Shown here one piece after another: positions 56,021 to 64,000 of a DNA stretch of 64,000 bases (position 1 is the stretch's first letter; the number at the start of each line of letters is the position of its first letter). The stretch lies in NCBI GenBank assembly GCA_947650285.1, contig CANTFL010001187.1:124001-188000 (forward strand), written 5' to 3'. Made by a program: the position numbers and the translations under genes. Below the pieces are notes generated by a model. That model did no database searches and was not told the origin of the DNA. It worked only from the letters and a program-made list of their open reading frames with translations. This DNA comes from Hyaloperonospora brassicae. Its lineage: Eukaryota; Oomycota; Peronosporomycetes; Peronosporales; Peronosporaceae.

Positions 56021-56335
56021 CTGCTTCCGTGTTAGCTTTTAGTAAATGTCAGCCCAGACGTCTTGTACACCAAGCGCTCGAAGGCTTTTTACCTCGTTCA
56101 TTTTGTGCTGCAGATTGAGATTTCGATCCGAGTCTGTCGCTGTCTCTTTTTGCGCTGCGATCAGGTAGCGCAGACGAAACCAAACGACAGCTGGACACGA
56201 TATGATGGTTCGCTCACTCTCATGCAAACAGCGATTGCAATACCGCAAGTCCTAACCTACGGTTGTTGACGCCGGCAAGCTGAGAGATGGGGGAAGCCCT
56301 CGTCTGCCACATGAAAAATCAGAGAGGTGTTATTG

Positions 56336-57276
56336 TTACTGAGCAGACTTGTGGGCAACTCGAGTCGTAACTGAGCCATTTGTCTGTCCGAAGAAGGCCT
56401 TTTCAGCCATGCCGCAGAATAGGCCGACCTCTACCACCCCAGGGAGAAGTTTGAGACTATTGCAGAGTGTCTTTGGGTCGCTGATTTCGCCAAACTTGAC
56501 GTCCAGCACAAAGTTGCCGTTGTCGGTGACCACTGGACCAGCCTTGCTTTTACCCATACGCAGCACGGACTTGCCACCGAAGTCCTGCTCGAGATAATGC
56601 ATGAGTGGCACGTATGCCATGGGAACAACCTCAACGGGCACGCCCTGGGTCCACCGTTCGCCGAGCTTCTTCGATTCCTTGCGGTAGTCAGCAACGATCA
56701 CAAACTTTTTGGCTGCAAACGCCACAACCTTCTCCTGCAGCTGACAGCCACCGCCACCCTTGATACAATTCAGCTGCAGGTCCACTTCATCCGCGCCGTC
56801 GATAGTCACGTCAATCACGGGGCTCTCGTCCAAACTCGTGAGCGTGAGCCGGTGCTCGGTAATCAGCTGTGGTCAAGACAGAAGCGAGAAGAGAGAGAGC
56901 GACAATCGGTCAGCATGACAGCAGAGAGAGAGAGAGACCAATGATAGACCACCAGATCCTCTCAGCAGCTACATACAGACCTGTTTGGCCTGGAAGGACG
57001 TGGGAATGCACTTGATGTTCGTGAGCTTCGTCTCGTTCACGAGCTCGCCAAGGCGCTCGACAGCGTAGACGACCGTTGAGCCGCTGCCGACGCCCACGAC
57101 GAACCCGCTCTGGACGTACTCGTCCACGGCTTGGCGAGCAGCCTGCAGTAGCAGACGACAGGCAGCAGGCGGCACGTTAGCGGAGGGCGGGCGTTTTCCT
57201 ACGACTGCTTGGGCCCAGCACGAGTGCAAAAGGCTCGTCTCACCGTGCGCTTCGACTGGTCAATCAGGCTCAACAT
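56336..57276 (-). CDS. rpiA: Ribose-5-phosphate isomerase A
   Basis: Three exons: 57276-57244 (33 bp), 57142-56981, 56866-56336 (241 residues). All joins are phase 0. Interconverts ribose-5-phosphate and ribulose-5-phosphate in the non-oxidative pentose phosphate pathway, cytosol. Motifs: [17 protein letters not shown] (phosphate loop), [20 protein letters not shown] with catalytic acidic residues, [32 protein letters not shown] and [10 protein letters not shown]. The tiny first exon supplies [11 protein letters not shown] and the start of the helix completed by [11 protein letters not shown]. Without it the frame could start at 57229, but that would give a poor N-terminus. Divergent from TMEM65 with about 140 bp between starts. 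Confidence 0.92.
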
Positions 57277-57416
57277 CGCGACCGGACGGATTACCGAATG
57301 GCTCACGGCGGACACGACCAAGTCCACCTTTTCGAGGGAGGAGGACCGGTCCCGGTATTCCCTACCGGTATATACCGAATCGCAAGGGTCCCAAAACCGA
57401 CGACCCCATCCGCCAG
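57277..57416. promoter_or_regulatory. Short bidirectional promoter between rpiA and TMEM65-like gene
   Basis: 140 bp separate the two divergent start codons, so both promoters must share it. CCGGTAT occurs twice (57350 and 57365), the second within TACCGGTATATACCG. No sequence-specific factor can be named. Confidence 0.6.
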
Positions 57417-58202
57417 ATGATTCCGCGTCTCCGCCATCGCGCGGCGATCCGCGTCGCTGCTGCGTTCCATTCCACCAGTGCTGAGGATGTAGCACTGCTG
57501 CGGCAACTGGGGACAGCGTTGAAGACGAACCCTGAGACTGCACAGCGGCTGGGTGGTCTGCTTTCGCCGTCCACGATGCGGAACTTGTCCAGGGCCATGA
57601 CCACAGTGCAGCAGCCCACGACGGGAGCTGCAGACGCTGCTGCAATCAGGACTGGCGTACCACAGCCAACCATACAGGAGCTCAAGATGGTGGCGCTGCA
57701 AGTGGGTTTGCCGTTCATTGGCTTTGGCTTTGTCGACAACTTTATCATGATCCTCGCTGGCGACTACATTGACCTCACGCTGGGCGTGTCATTCGGCATC
57801 TCGTCCATGGCAGCCGCAGGCATTGGCAACACCATTTCAGACATTGCAGGCTTGGGGCTTGGCAATGTCGTTGAAGACCTTTGTGCGCGCCTCGGTCTTC
57901 CTGTTGCAGCACTGACGACGGAACAGGTAAAGTGGCGGTGTGACTGCACTAGCTATTTGAGGGCCAAGAATATGACCTTGGCCTCTTTGCTACTCTTTCC
58001 CTCTGTCTTACTCACTCTCTCTTTGCTGTGCTTTTCTTGCATGTGCGACCTCCAGACGATGCTAAAGCGCACGCGGATGGCCAAGGTCGTGGGCAGCTCT
58101 GTAGGCGTGACCATTGGTTGTCTGCTAGGCATGGTGCCGCTTCTATTTCTTCACACAAGAGAGCAAAATGACAGCATCGATATGTCTAAGGCAACGCCGT
58201 AA
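57417..58202 (+). CDS. TMEM65-like mitochondrial membrane protein
   Basis: Two exons, 57417-57926 and 58056-58202 (218 residues), by alignment of the family end: AALTTEQ joined to TMLKRTRMAKVVGSSVGV. The 129-bp intron (GTAAAG..CTCCAG) is a multiple of three and has no stop, so an unspliced reading gives 261 residues. N-terminus IPRLRHRAAIRVAAAFHST looks like a mitochondrial transit peptide. The conserved domain reads GLPFIGFGFVDNFIMILAGD, SFGISSMAAAGIGNTISDIA and GCLLGMVPLLFL, with three or four membrane spans. TMEM65 in animals is an inner mitochondrial membrane protein linked to sodium/calcium exchange; transfer of that role to oomycetes is inference. Confidence 0.85.
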   Translation: MIPRLRHRAAIRVAAAFHSTSAEDVALLRQLGTALKTNPETAQRLGGLLSPSTMRNLSRAMTTVQQPTTGAADAAAIRTGVPQPTIQELKMVALQVGLPFIGFGFVDNFIMILAGDYIDLTLGVSFGISSMAAAGIGNTISDIAGLGLGNVVEDLCARLGLPVAALTTEQVKWRCDCTSYLRAKNMTLASLLLFPSVLLTLSLLCFSCMCDLQTMLKRTRMAKVVGSSVGVTIGCLLGMVPLLFLHTREQNDSIDMSKATP

Positions 58203-58300
58203 GAGCGAGAGCAAAGACGGCACATCGTGCTGCTGGAAGGGAAGACGCGATTGGGCGGCTGGGGCGGAGTAACTCAATTGAATGACATGTCACTCGAAAG

Positions 58301-59746
58301 ATGCCGTCGCCGGCCGACGTGGCGCAGGTCGTGCTGCGGTGGTTCGAGACCTCTCTGCAGTGCCAGAAGAAGATCCCTCCCGCCGAGTGGACTGTGCTAG
58401 CTGGTATTGTATTGCACACACGCGCTCTTCCCCCGCACGTTCCAGAAAACGCAGCGTCCGTTGATAGCTTACGCGTGTTGGCAGCGGCCACAGGTAACAA
58501 ATGTCTTGGAAGGCGCGACCTGAACGCTGACGGCTTTGTAGTCAACGACTGCCATGCCGAGGTGCTCGCAAGACGCGCGTTCCTCCGCCACCTATACGTT
58601 GAGGCGCTTCGTTGGCAGGAAAATAGACTGGAAGCCACTGAACGGTCGATCTTTCAGCGCAGCCCGACGTCGGGTCGACTGGTGCTCAGACCACAGCACA
58701 CGCTGCACCTCTTTATCAGCGAAGCACCTTGTGGAGACGCAGCTATTTACGAGTTGCGTGAGGACGTTGTGGATCAGCTGGTGCAGCAACGAGCAGCGAG
58801 AAGCAGCTGCAAGAGCGGCGGAGTCGGACGCCAGCTCAAGCCACGCAGTGAATTGCGACTCACTGGAGCCAAGAGACTCAGAGATGGTATTGCTGGTAAA
58901 AGCCGAGATACCCCGCTACCCGATGAACGGTTTGCCCAGGCAGTCGGTGTCGCACGGGTAAAGTCGGGTCGATCGGACTTACCTCTCGACAAGCAGACAC
59001 TATCGATGAGCTGCTCTGACAAACTGGCCAAATGGAACGCGCTAGGACTGCAGGGTTCTCTCTTGCTGCAATGGTTCGAGCCGATCTTCTTGAGTTCTAT
59101 CGTTGTAAGCGAAGACGACAGAGCAAAGTCGGTAGCCGTGCAAGAGCAAGCGCTGAAACGAGCTGTGTGCTTACGACTGAAACAACGCGGTGCGGTGATT
59201 GCGGGGGCGCGTCGGTCTGTTTGTAAAGTGTGTGTTATCTCGGGCACTCCCCAGTTCAGTCGCCGCCGAACATCGAACCGCGCACCGTCCAGTGTAGCGC
59301 TCAATTGGACCGTTAAGGAATCCTCTTGCACACGAGGCGATAGGCAAATGCTAGCGCTCGAATCGATGGACAAAATGGATGTCGCAGGGACGTTCTTCAA
59401 CAGCTTCGAGCTCGAGTTTCTTACGGCTACCACTGGGTTCAAGCAGGGTGCTCAGAAGGCGTCTACAATGGATCAGGTTGCGATGGAGAAGGTGGCCTCA
59501 CGTCTGTCAAAGAGAAACTTGCTTCGGGCGTTTCATCTCGTGCTGCGCAGGAGTTTGCCTCTAGCCACCGTTTATGATCTCGAGTATCTTCAGCTCAAGC
59601 GCGCGGTTCCTATTGACGATGCTGCATCCTCTACGCGTGTGACAACGACAGCTTTTATCTCCTCTAGCGACCGGCGACAGCACTTTTTCGCAGCGTTTAG
59701 CGACTGGATCGGGGTCCCTTGTACGTTCAAGCAGTTCAAGGTCTAG
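58301..59746 (+). CDS. ADAT1: tRNA-specific adenosine deaminase 1 (ADAT1-like)
   Basis: Single exon, 481 residues. Family members deaminate A37 of tRNA-Ala to inosine. Deaminase zinc site: VNDCHAEVLARRAF with His85, Glu87 as proton shuttle, then EAPCGDAAIY (Cys144) and MSCSDKLAKWN (Cys238). GLQGSLLLQWFEPIFLSSIV follows, typical of the A_deamin domain. The insert between about residues 150 and 230 is Arg/Lys/Ser-rich and probably lineage-specific. All zinc ligands are present. Start: first ATG of the frame, 98 bp after the TMEM65 stop. It ends 37 bp before the stop of the convergent poly(A) polymerase gene, so 3' untranslated regions probably overlap. Confidence 0.9.
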   Translation: MPSPADVAQVVLRWFETSLQCQKKIPPAEWTVLAGIVLHTRALPPHVPENAASVDSLRVLAAATGNKCLGRRDLNADGFVVNDCHAEVLARRAFLRHLYVEALRWQENRLEATERSIFQRSPTSGRLVLRPQHTLHLFISEAPCGDAAIYELREDVVDQLVQQRAARSSCKSGGVGRQLKPRSELRLTGAKRLRDGIAGKSRDTPLPDERFAQAVGVARVKSGRSDLPLDKQTLSMSCSDKLAKWNALGLQGSLLLQWFEPIFLSSIVVSEDDRAKSVAVQEQALKRAVCLRLKQRGAVIAGARRSVCKVCVISGTPQFSRRRTSNRAPSSVALNWTVKESSCTRGDRQMLALESMDKMDVAGTFFNSFELEFLTATTGFKQGAQKASTMDQVAMEKVASRLSKRNLLRAFHLVLRRSLPLATVYDLEYLQLKRAVPIDDAASSTRVTTTAFISSSDRRQHFFAAFSDWIGVPCTFKQFKV

Positions 59747-59783
59747 CTTTCAATTTACAAGTATGGGCTCGATGCCCGTGGAG

Positions 59784-61169
59784 CTACACGCCAGCCACTG
59801 AGCATTGGTCCGTCGTGTTCGGGCACGTTTTGCGATCCTTCTCAATACGCTCTTCATATATGATGGACCCCAGGGATTTCGTAGAGCTCAAAATGTCGAA
59901 TGCCATGGCAAACGTCTCGACACAGTCATCGATGCGAAAAACACCACCGAAATTCATATGCCCGCCATCTTCGAGCGGCAACTGCGTAGTTTTGCGTAGG
60001 AACATCGGCAGCTTCTTGTTGCCATATAGCTCAAAAAACGCCAGCAACAGAGACGACACCGGTGGCCGCAAAGCGTTTCTGTGCGCTGGACTACACCGCT
60101 GAAAGATATATGCTACCATGACGTACAGCCGAAAGCTGCCGATCCCGCCTGTAAATGGCTTGTCAAGCTCAAACTGGTGCAAAAACTCCTTCAGGAACAT
60201 GACCATGATGGTAAACGGTGCACCCAGCGTTGTCCGCAGTCTCTGTGCTAGAAATGTCGAGCGTCCGTGCTCGCTGACTCCAAACAATTCATTGTTGACG
60301 CCGATGTCGATCGCCAACTTGGATTTCGTGTCCAGCACCATAAGGATGGGAATCTTGGCGCTGTACAGACACTTGACTCGAAAGTGAGGTCTCTGCGAGT
60401 TCAGTAATAAGTGCAGTGCTCGCAGGACACGGATCTTGCGTCGGCGAAGCGTTCGGTTCCAGTGTGAAGCCGCAGTGGGCTGCACACGACGAGCGATACC
60501 TGCGCTGTCGACCGAGGTAGTGCCAATCGGCAGCGCCAAGTTCAGCGAAAACGAGGCCTCCTCTTCTCTGACCCGTACCAAATCACTCACGTTTGTGTCT
60601 TCGTCAACCTCCTTGCCATCCTCCTGCACGTCGCCAATTTCATCAACCAGAACCACCGAGGGCAGAGCCTGCGACGGAGACGGCGTGATGTTGCCCACTG
60701 TGATATCCAGATCACTACGGAACGTGTCGAGTCCCGTGCTCGAGGACCCGTAGAGATGCACTGTCGCGTCCTTGTACGTCGTCAAAATGAGGTCGCGCAC
60801 GTCTTCAAACACGTTGGCGCGCAGCTCCTTTTCATGCGGAGATAGCGCCACTCGTTCCGCAAACCGCTTAAGCTCTGTATCCATCGAGTCCTCCGTACTG
60901 GAACAAAGCGTCTCGTGGCTACGAGTGGTGCGAAGGTCACTCAAGTGGCGCTGGAGTCGCGCTTTGATCCGCGCGTCATTGCGCGTGCTTCGAATTTTCT
61001 TCGAGCTCGTGAGCGTCGCTCCGTCCCCACATTTCAGCTGCTGCTTTTTTTTACGTAGCACTGCGCGACTGTCGTTTTGAGCCTTCTCCCAGTTGGTCGA
61101 TGAGCTTGCGGTGGGAGGGGCTGACAGAGGCTGCGGCTTAGAGGACCTCGACCGCTTCTTCTGTCGCAT
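59784..61169 (-). CDS. Non-canonical poly(A) polymerase / nucleotidyltransferase (Trf4/PAPD type)
   Basis: Single exon, 461 residues. A basic Ser-rich N-terminus (MRQKKRSRSSKPQ) precedes a helix (DTELKRFAERVALSPHEKEL). The nucleotidyltransferase signature is VHLYGSSSTGLDTFRSDLDI with the DxD pair, and the third carboxylate lies in SKLAIDIGVNN. The central domain contains FMKEFLHQFELD-like sequence (MVMFLKEFLHQFELDKPFTG), and the PAP-associated part has GGHMNFGGVFRIDDCVETF. A long insert (about residues 165-240) separates the DxD pair from the third Asp, longer than usual. Family members add A tails to aberrant nuclear RNAs for exosome decay (TRAMP). Target specificity cannot be read from the sequence. 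Confidence 0.85.
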   Translation of the reverse strand: MRQKKRSRSSKPQPLSAPPTASSSTNWEKAQNDSRAVLRKKKQQLKCGDGATLTSSKKIRSTRNDARIKARLQRHLSDLRTTRSHETLCSSTEDSMDTELKRFAERVALSPHEKELRANVFEDVRDLILTTYKDATVHLYGSSSTGLDTFRSDLDITVGNITPSPSQALPSVVLVDEIGDVQEDGKEVDEDTNVSDLVRVREEEASFSLNLALPIGTTSVDSAGIARRVQPTAASHWNRTLRRRKIRVLRALHLLLNSQRPHFRVKCLYSAKIPILMVLDTKSKLAIDIGVNNELFGVSEHGRSTFLAQRLRTTLGAPFTIMVMFLKEFLHQFELDKPFTGGIGSFRLYVMVAYIFQRCSPAHRNALRPPVSSLLLAFFELYGNKKLPMFLRKTTQLPLEDGGHMNFGGVFRIDDCVETFAMAFDILSSTKSLGSIIYEERIEKDRKTCPNTTDQCSVAGV

Positions 61170-61485
61170 GGCCGGCCAATCAATGAATATTGGAAGAGGG
61201 AGTCTTCAAAACCCACGGACACCAGCGAGGTTCTAACTTGATATTTCGGCTTGGCCGCACTCGGTCTGTGGTCATTTTTCCGCCAATTGGTGTGGATTTC
61301 TGTACTCGAAGAGTCTGTGCTCGAAGACCACACCGATTGGCGGGGGGGGGCGTGTCAACAAGTGAAAAATGATACGATTCAGCTACTAAATTACCCGAAA
61401 ATCCGGTTGACAGAAGCTCCTGGCGCAATATTTCAGTTCAAAATTGTCTTCGAGCTGGCAAGTCATACACGTTTTCGTGACCGCC
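61170..61485. other. Divergent intergenic region
   Basis: 316 bp between the poly(A) polymerase start and the secreted-protein start. Contains the duplicated word GTGTGGT/CTCGAAGA near 61290-61330 and a G9 run at about 61341. No gene. Confidence 0.5.
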
Positions 61486-61629
61486 ATGCGTATCATCATC
61501 GCCGCGTTCGCTGTTGTGTCCGCACTCGTTTCGACTCGATCGATTGCTTCTTCCGCCGCTAAGCTATCTGGACTGACGCAACCTGTTCCACATGGGGACG
61601 ATCAACGAAGTGGCATAGTAACGGGGTGA
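61486..61629 (+). pseudogene. Secreted-protein gene cut by an LTR insertion
   Basis: The frame from 61486 starts MRIIIAAFAVVSALVSTRSI, a clear secretion signal with a probable cleavage site after SIA, and goes on about 25 residues. The stop codon TGA at 61627-61629 coincides with the first bases of the Gypsy LTR, so the rest of the gene has been displaced or lost. No RxLR or dEER motif is present in what remains. Family unknown; a secreted effector or a cell-wall protein are both possible. Confidence 0.5.
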
Positions 61630-62069
61630 CGGGGTGGCCCGTTACATCAAATTAACATTGTGCGAAATGGTAATAAAGAATATTACGCTGAATATTCTTT
61701 TAACAATTTAACTAAATATAAGGATATTGTTGAGATGACCCAAAGGTCTACTCATTGATTGATATACCAATATACCAATCCACCAACTACTGCTAGACGC
61801 GTGCAATGGGTGGTGAGTAGACGTCACAAATCATACGTTTAGTTATAATAGAATAGTTGAGTCAGGTCAAAACAGAGAACAAGAGTAATCGGACTAAATT
61901 GTATTGAATAACAGTTTTACTTTTCCTACAGCTAGAGTCTTGTCTTAGTTGTTTACCCTTCCTCTGTGTATTGCTTACACCTAGCAGGGCACTGACCTTC
62001 ACTGTTGTCAGTAAAAAGTTAAATCTGTACTGGCGTTCCAGTACGAAGTAAGCAGTGCCCCGTTTGACA
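61627..62069 (+). repeat. Gypsy LTR (443 bp), plus orientation
   Basis: Starts TGACGGGGTGGCCCGTTACA and ends CCCCGTTTGACA; inverted homologue of 2566-3007 at nearly the same length. Its last 80 bp hold the first hairpins of the right array. No clear TGG primer site follows (sequence after the CA end is TATTAGCACTTTG). Confidence 0.75.
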
Positions 62070-62424
62070 TATTAGCACTTTGTAGTCCGTCCAAGGACCA
62101 CTAGCGCATCGCCCAACATGGACATGTTGGACGATGTAGAAGGCTACAGCTTTCACGTAACCCGTGAAAGCTACTTCTATATGAGCAGTGTCAAGTGATG
62201 TGCAATCGGTCGAACTCATTCGACCGATTGCGAAGAAGCTGTCTGGGCCATGTTGTCCTCAAGGGACAGGGTCCGGCAGCATTCCGTCATCAGCAAGCTC
62301 TTGCAACGAGAGCTTGATGAGTCGCAAGCGGAAGTGACCTTGTTGCGACAACAAGACCATCAGCGAAATAAAATGCTGAGACAGCAACAGTCTCAGTCCG
62401 CAGAGTCGACGCGTGAGCGTCGAC
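61987..62424. repeat. Run of short perfect inverted repeats (hairpin array, right)
   Basis: Perfect stems: GGGCACTG 61987 with CAGTGCCC ending 62060, GTACTGG 62027/62044, CCAACATG 62113/62130 (extended by CATCG/CGATG), AGCTTTCACG 62148/62172 (flanked by TAGAAG/CTTCTA), GCAATCGGTCGA 62202/62231, CAAGCTCT 62294/62316, CTTGTTG 62339/62355, CTGAGAC 62376/62396, GTCGACGC 62405/62424. They run from the LTR end through the leader into gag coding sequence, almost end to end. Confidence 0.85.
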
Positions 62425-62585
62425 GGTAGACTTTTTAGTTCGAGGTCTTCAAGTACCGGAAAGTAGGGGAAGATTACCGGTTGAGATGGTTCGTCGAAGT
62501 GGACGGTTCCATCAAGGCCCGTCGTATCGAAGATGAGCTAACGATTTTGAATTTTGGCAGCATCCAAGGGCTATTTAGGGTATAA
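62250..62585 (+). pseudogene. Gypsy gag N-terminal fragment
   Basis: One frame from the ATG at 62250 to 62585 with two internal stops (62427, 62436). It starts with a coiled coil (KLLQRELDESQAEVTLLRQQ), then a Gag-type block (FEVFKYRKVGEDYRLRWFVE and KARRIEDELTILNFGSIQGL) resembling the capsid start of oomycete Gypsy Gag. It ends abruptly where the minus-strand Copia element begins. Confidence 0.6.
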
Positions 62586-62794
62586 ACACTTGGAAAAAAA
62601 GTTGAAAGTGAATTATCGTCTGGCTAGGTCCTTAGTTCGTTTCGTTGTACTACTCTAAGCCTATCGATACCGACTCTATGTGTCAGCAACAAAACGATGA
62701 GTCGATCTCATTGTTACATACAATGCTTCAAATTCGTCCTTGCCATTTGGTCAATAGCACCACATACAACAATATTACCAATACTTTCCCTCGA
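62586..62794. other. Probable 3' end/LTR piece of the Copia element
   Basis: Lies between the Gypsy gag fragment and the Copia RNase H stop. AT-rich, no gene; expected position of the Copia polypurine tract and LTR, boundaries not seen. Confidence 0.35.
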
Positions 62795-64000
62795 CTAGAA
62801 GTCTCTGATCTTGGCTTTGTCCACCAGTAACATGAACTTCTTAGTCGAAATTGGTTTGGTCAGGAAATCTGCCAATTGTGACTTGTTTTCAGTATACAGT
62901 AGCTCGATAATCTTTCCCTGCACTTGTCCGCGCACAAAATGGTACCTGATGTCGCTATGTTTCGCTTGACTTTGATAGCCGTCGTTCTTAGCGATAGAGA
63001 TTGCACTCTGGTTGTCGTCATGAACCGTGATAGCGTAATTAATCGGCACTTGTATCTACTTGAGTAGACTGTTTTTCCACAGCACCTCCTGTAAACACAG
63101 ATAGAGAGCTATATACCCTGCTTCTGCCGTGCTCAGTGCCACGCTCTGCTGCATCTTGGACTATAAATCACAGGTGCGCCATTAATCATGACAAAAACTC
63201 CCGAAATCGATCTGCGATTGCACTTGTTACTTGCCCAGTCCGCATTCGTGTACGCGCTAGGCTGAAGGTCGCCTGAAACTCCTTCATAGCAAATTTCTTT
63301 GCTCTGCTTCGTCTTCAGGTACCGCAATCCTCGAATCGCTGCATTCCAGTGCTCTTCATGCAGACATTTTAAATGACGACTCAGCTGACATATAAAATAC
63401 GCAATATCTGGTCGTGTGCCCTTTGCCACATACAACAGTGACCACACCAACGACCGATACGGTCAATTCCTTCAACACTTAAATTTGACTCCGGTTTTGC
63501 ATCAACTTGATTTAATTTCTCGACCATTCTTGATATTCACGATCTTTGACTGAACATCATACGTCGATTATCACGCAGGTACTTGACTTCGATTCCAACA
63601 ACGTATCGTATTCCTTCCAACACCTTTAATTGAAAACGACGTGATAGTTGATCTACCACATCGTCCATTGCTCCAGTAGATTCAGCCCCAATTTAAGGGT
63701 CGTCCACATATAATGCAGCGTAAATCCACGAGCTCTTGGCTTCTTTGACGAAGATGCATGAGTCTTCCGCGCATGAGGAGAAACCCAGCTTCACAAATAC
63801 ACACGAAATTGTCTTGTACCATTTTGTGGCCGCTTGTTTTAGTCCATACAGGCTGCGAGTCAACCAAAGCACTTGATCACGTCCTGCACGAACACCCAGA
63901 GGAGGGTATACATATACCTCTTCTTCCAATACTCTATATAGAAAAGCAGTGTCGACATCATATTGATGAACCAACATCCCCTTTTGGCAGCATACCGCTG
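62795..64000 (-). pseudogene. Ty1/Copia pol: reverse transcriptase and RNase H (runs off the window)
   Basis: Minus strand from the window edge: RT with QYDVDTAFLYRVLEEEVYVY, LYGLKQAATKWYK and the catalytic YVDDP (63977-63682). Then MVWSLLYVAKGTRPDIAYFI (63450), typical of the RT/RNase H junction. RNase H follows with SVALSTAEAGY-like sequence near 63130 and VHDDNQSAISIAKNDGYQSQ, KHSDIRYHFVRGQVQ and KSQLADFLTKPI to 62795. Frameshifts near 63470-63680 and 63055 show it is decayed. Integrase and gag would be to the right of the window. Confidence 0.85.

Noticed and set aside
57199..57645. Minus-strand 148-codon frame as the rpiA N-terminus
   Set aside because: Only its last 11 codons before a GTGAGA donor fit the RpiA N-terminal helix; the rest overlaps the TMEM65 gene and the promoter.
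61486..61629. RxLR effector
   Set aside because: A signal peptide is present but no RxLR/dEER motif in the remaining 47 residues; only a secreted-protein fragment can be claimed.
1..64000. CRISPR arrays, rRNA or tRNA genes, bacterial operons
   Set aside because: No regularly spaced repeats with unique spacers, no rRNA signatures and no convincing tRNA cloverleaf were seen; spliced genes show the DNA is eukaryotic.

Overview
This window is nuclear DNA of an oomycete, most likely a Peronosporales species (Phytophthora or downy-mildew type). The evidence is a set of short introns with GTRNGT-like donors, a bZIP subfamily whose basic region carries Val in place of the invariant Asn, a fungal/plant-like housekeeping gene set, and decayed Ty3/Gypsy elements of the oomycete type with chromodomain and a second, archaeal-type RNase H. 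All calls come from reading the sequence; no search was run.

Layout. 1-19.0 kb is a retrotransposon graveyard: a degraded Gypsy integrase and its LTR (1.1-3.0 kb), a plus-strand chromovirus fragment with a long antisense reading frame and its 3' LTR (3.1-9.2 kb), a nearly full gag-pol copy on the minus strand (9.2-16.4 kb, 'copy 1'), and a second Gypsy family represented by gag and LTR (17.3-19.0 kb). 19.0-31.5 kb is a host gene island: an Iwr1/SLC7A6OS-like protein with ankyrin repeats, ArgJ, a small hypothetical protein, a heat-shock-type transcription factor, a FLASH-like coiled coil and CacyBP. 31.5-33.6 kb is gene-poor. 33.6-44.1 kb is a second TE block holding gag-pol 'copy 2' on the plus strand, closed at its right end by an LTR in opposite orientation and a second copy of the 3.3-kb LTR+gag segment. 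45.1-61.6 kb is a second host island: FSP1/AIFM2-like oxidoreductase, two tandem bZIP-START genes, makorin, RpiA, TMEM65, ADAT1, a non-canonical poly(A) polymerase and a secreted-protein fragment cut by an LTR. 61.6-64.0 kb is again TE: Gypsy LTR plus gag, then a Copia pol on the minus strand.

Exon structures of Iwr1, ArgJ, HSF, CacyBP, makorin, RpiA, TMEM65 and the 24.4-kb gene were worked out by hand; every join keeps frame and meets GT..AG.

The most unusual signals are: (1) dense runs of perfect short hairpins in the LTR-leader-gag part of one Gypsy group, seen at four places in the window; (2) a gag start codon formed by the LTR/primer-binding-site junction, in frame in both gag-pol copies; (3) a ~2.3-kb antisense coding region between the chromodomain and the 3' LTR; (4) a 632-bp stretch with no difference between the two bZIP paralogues, whose flanks have diverged; (5) a 43-bp near-perfect palindrome upstream of the makorin gene.
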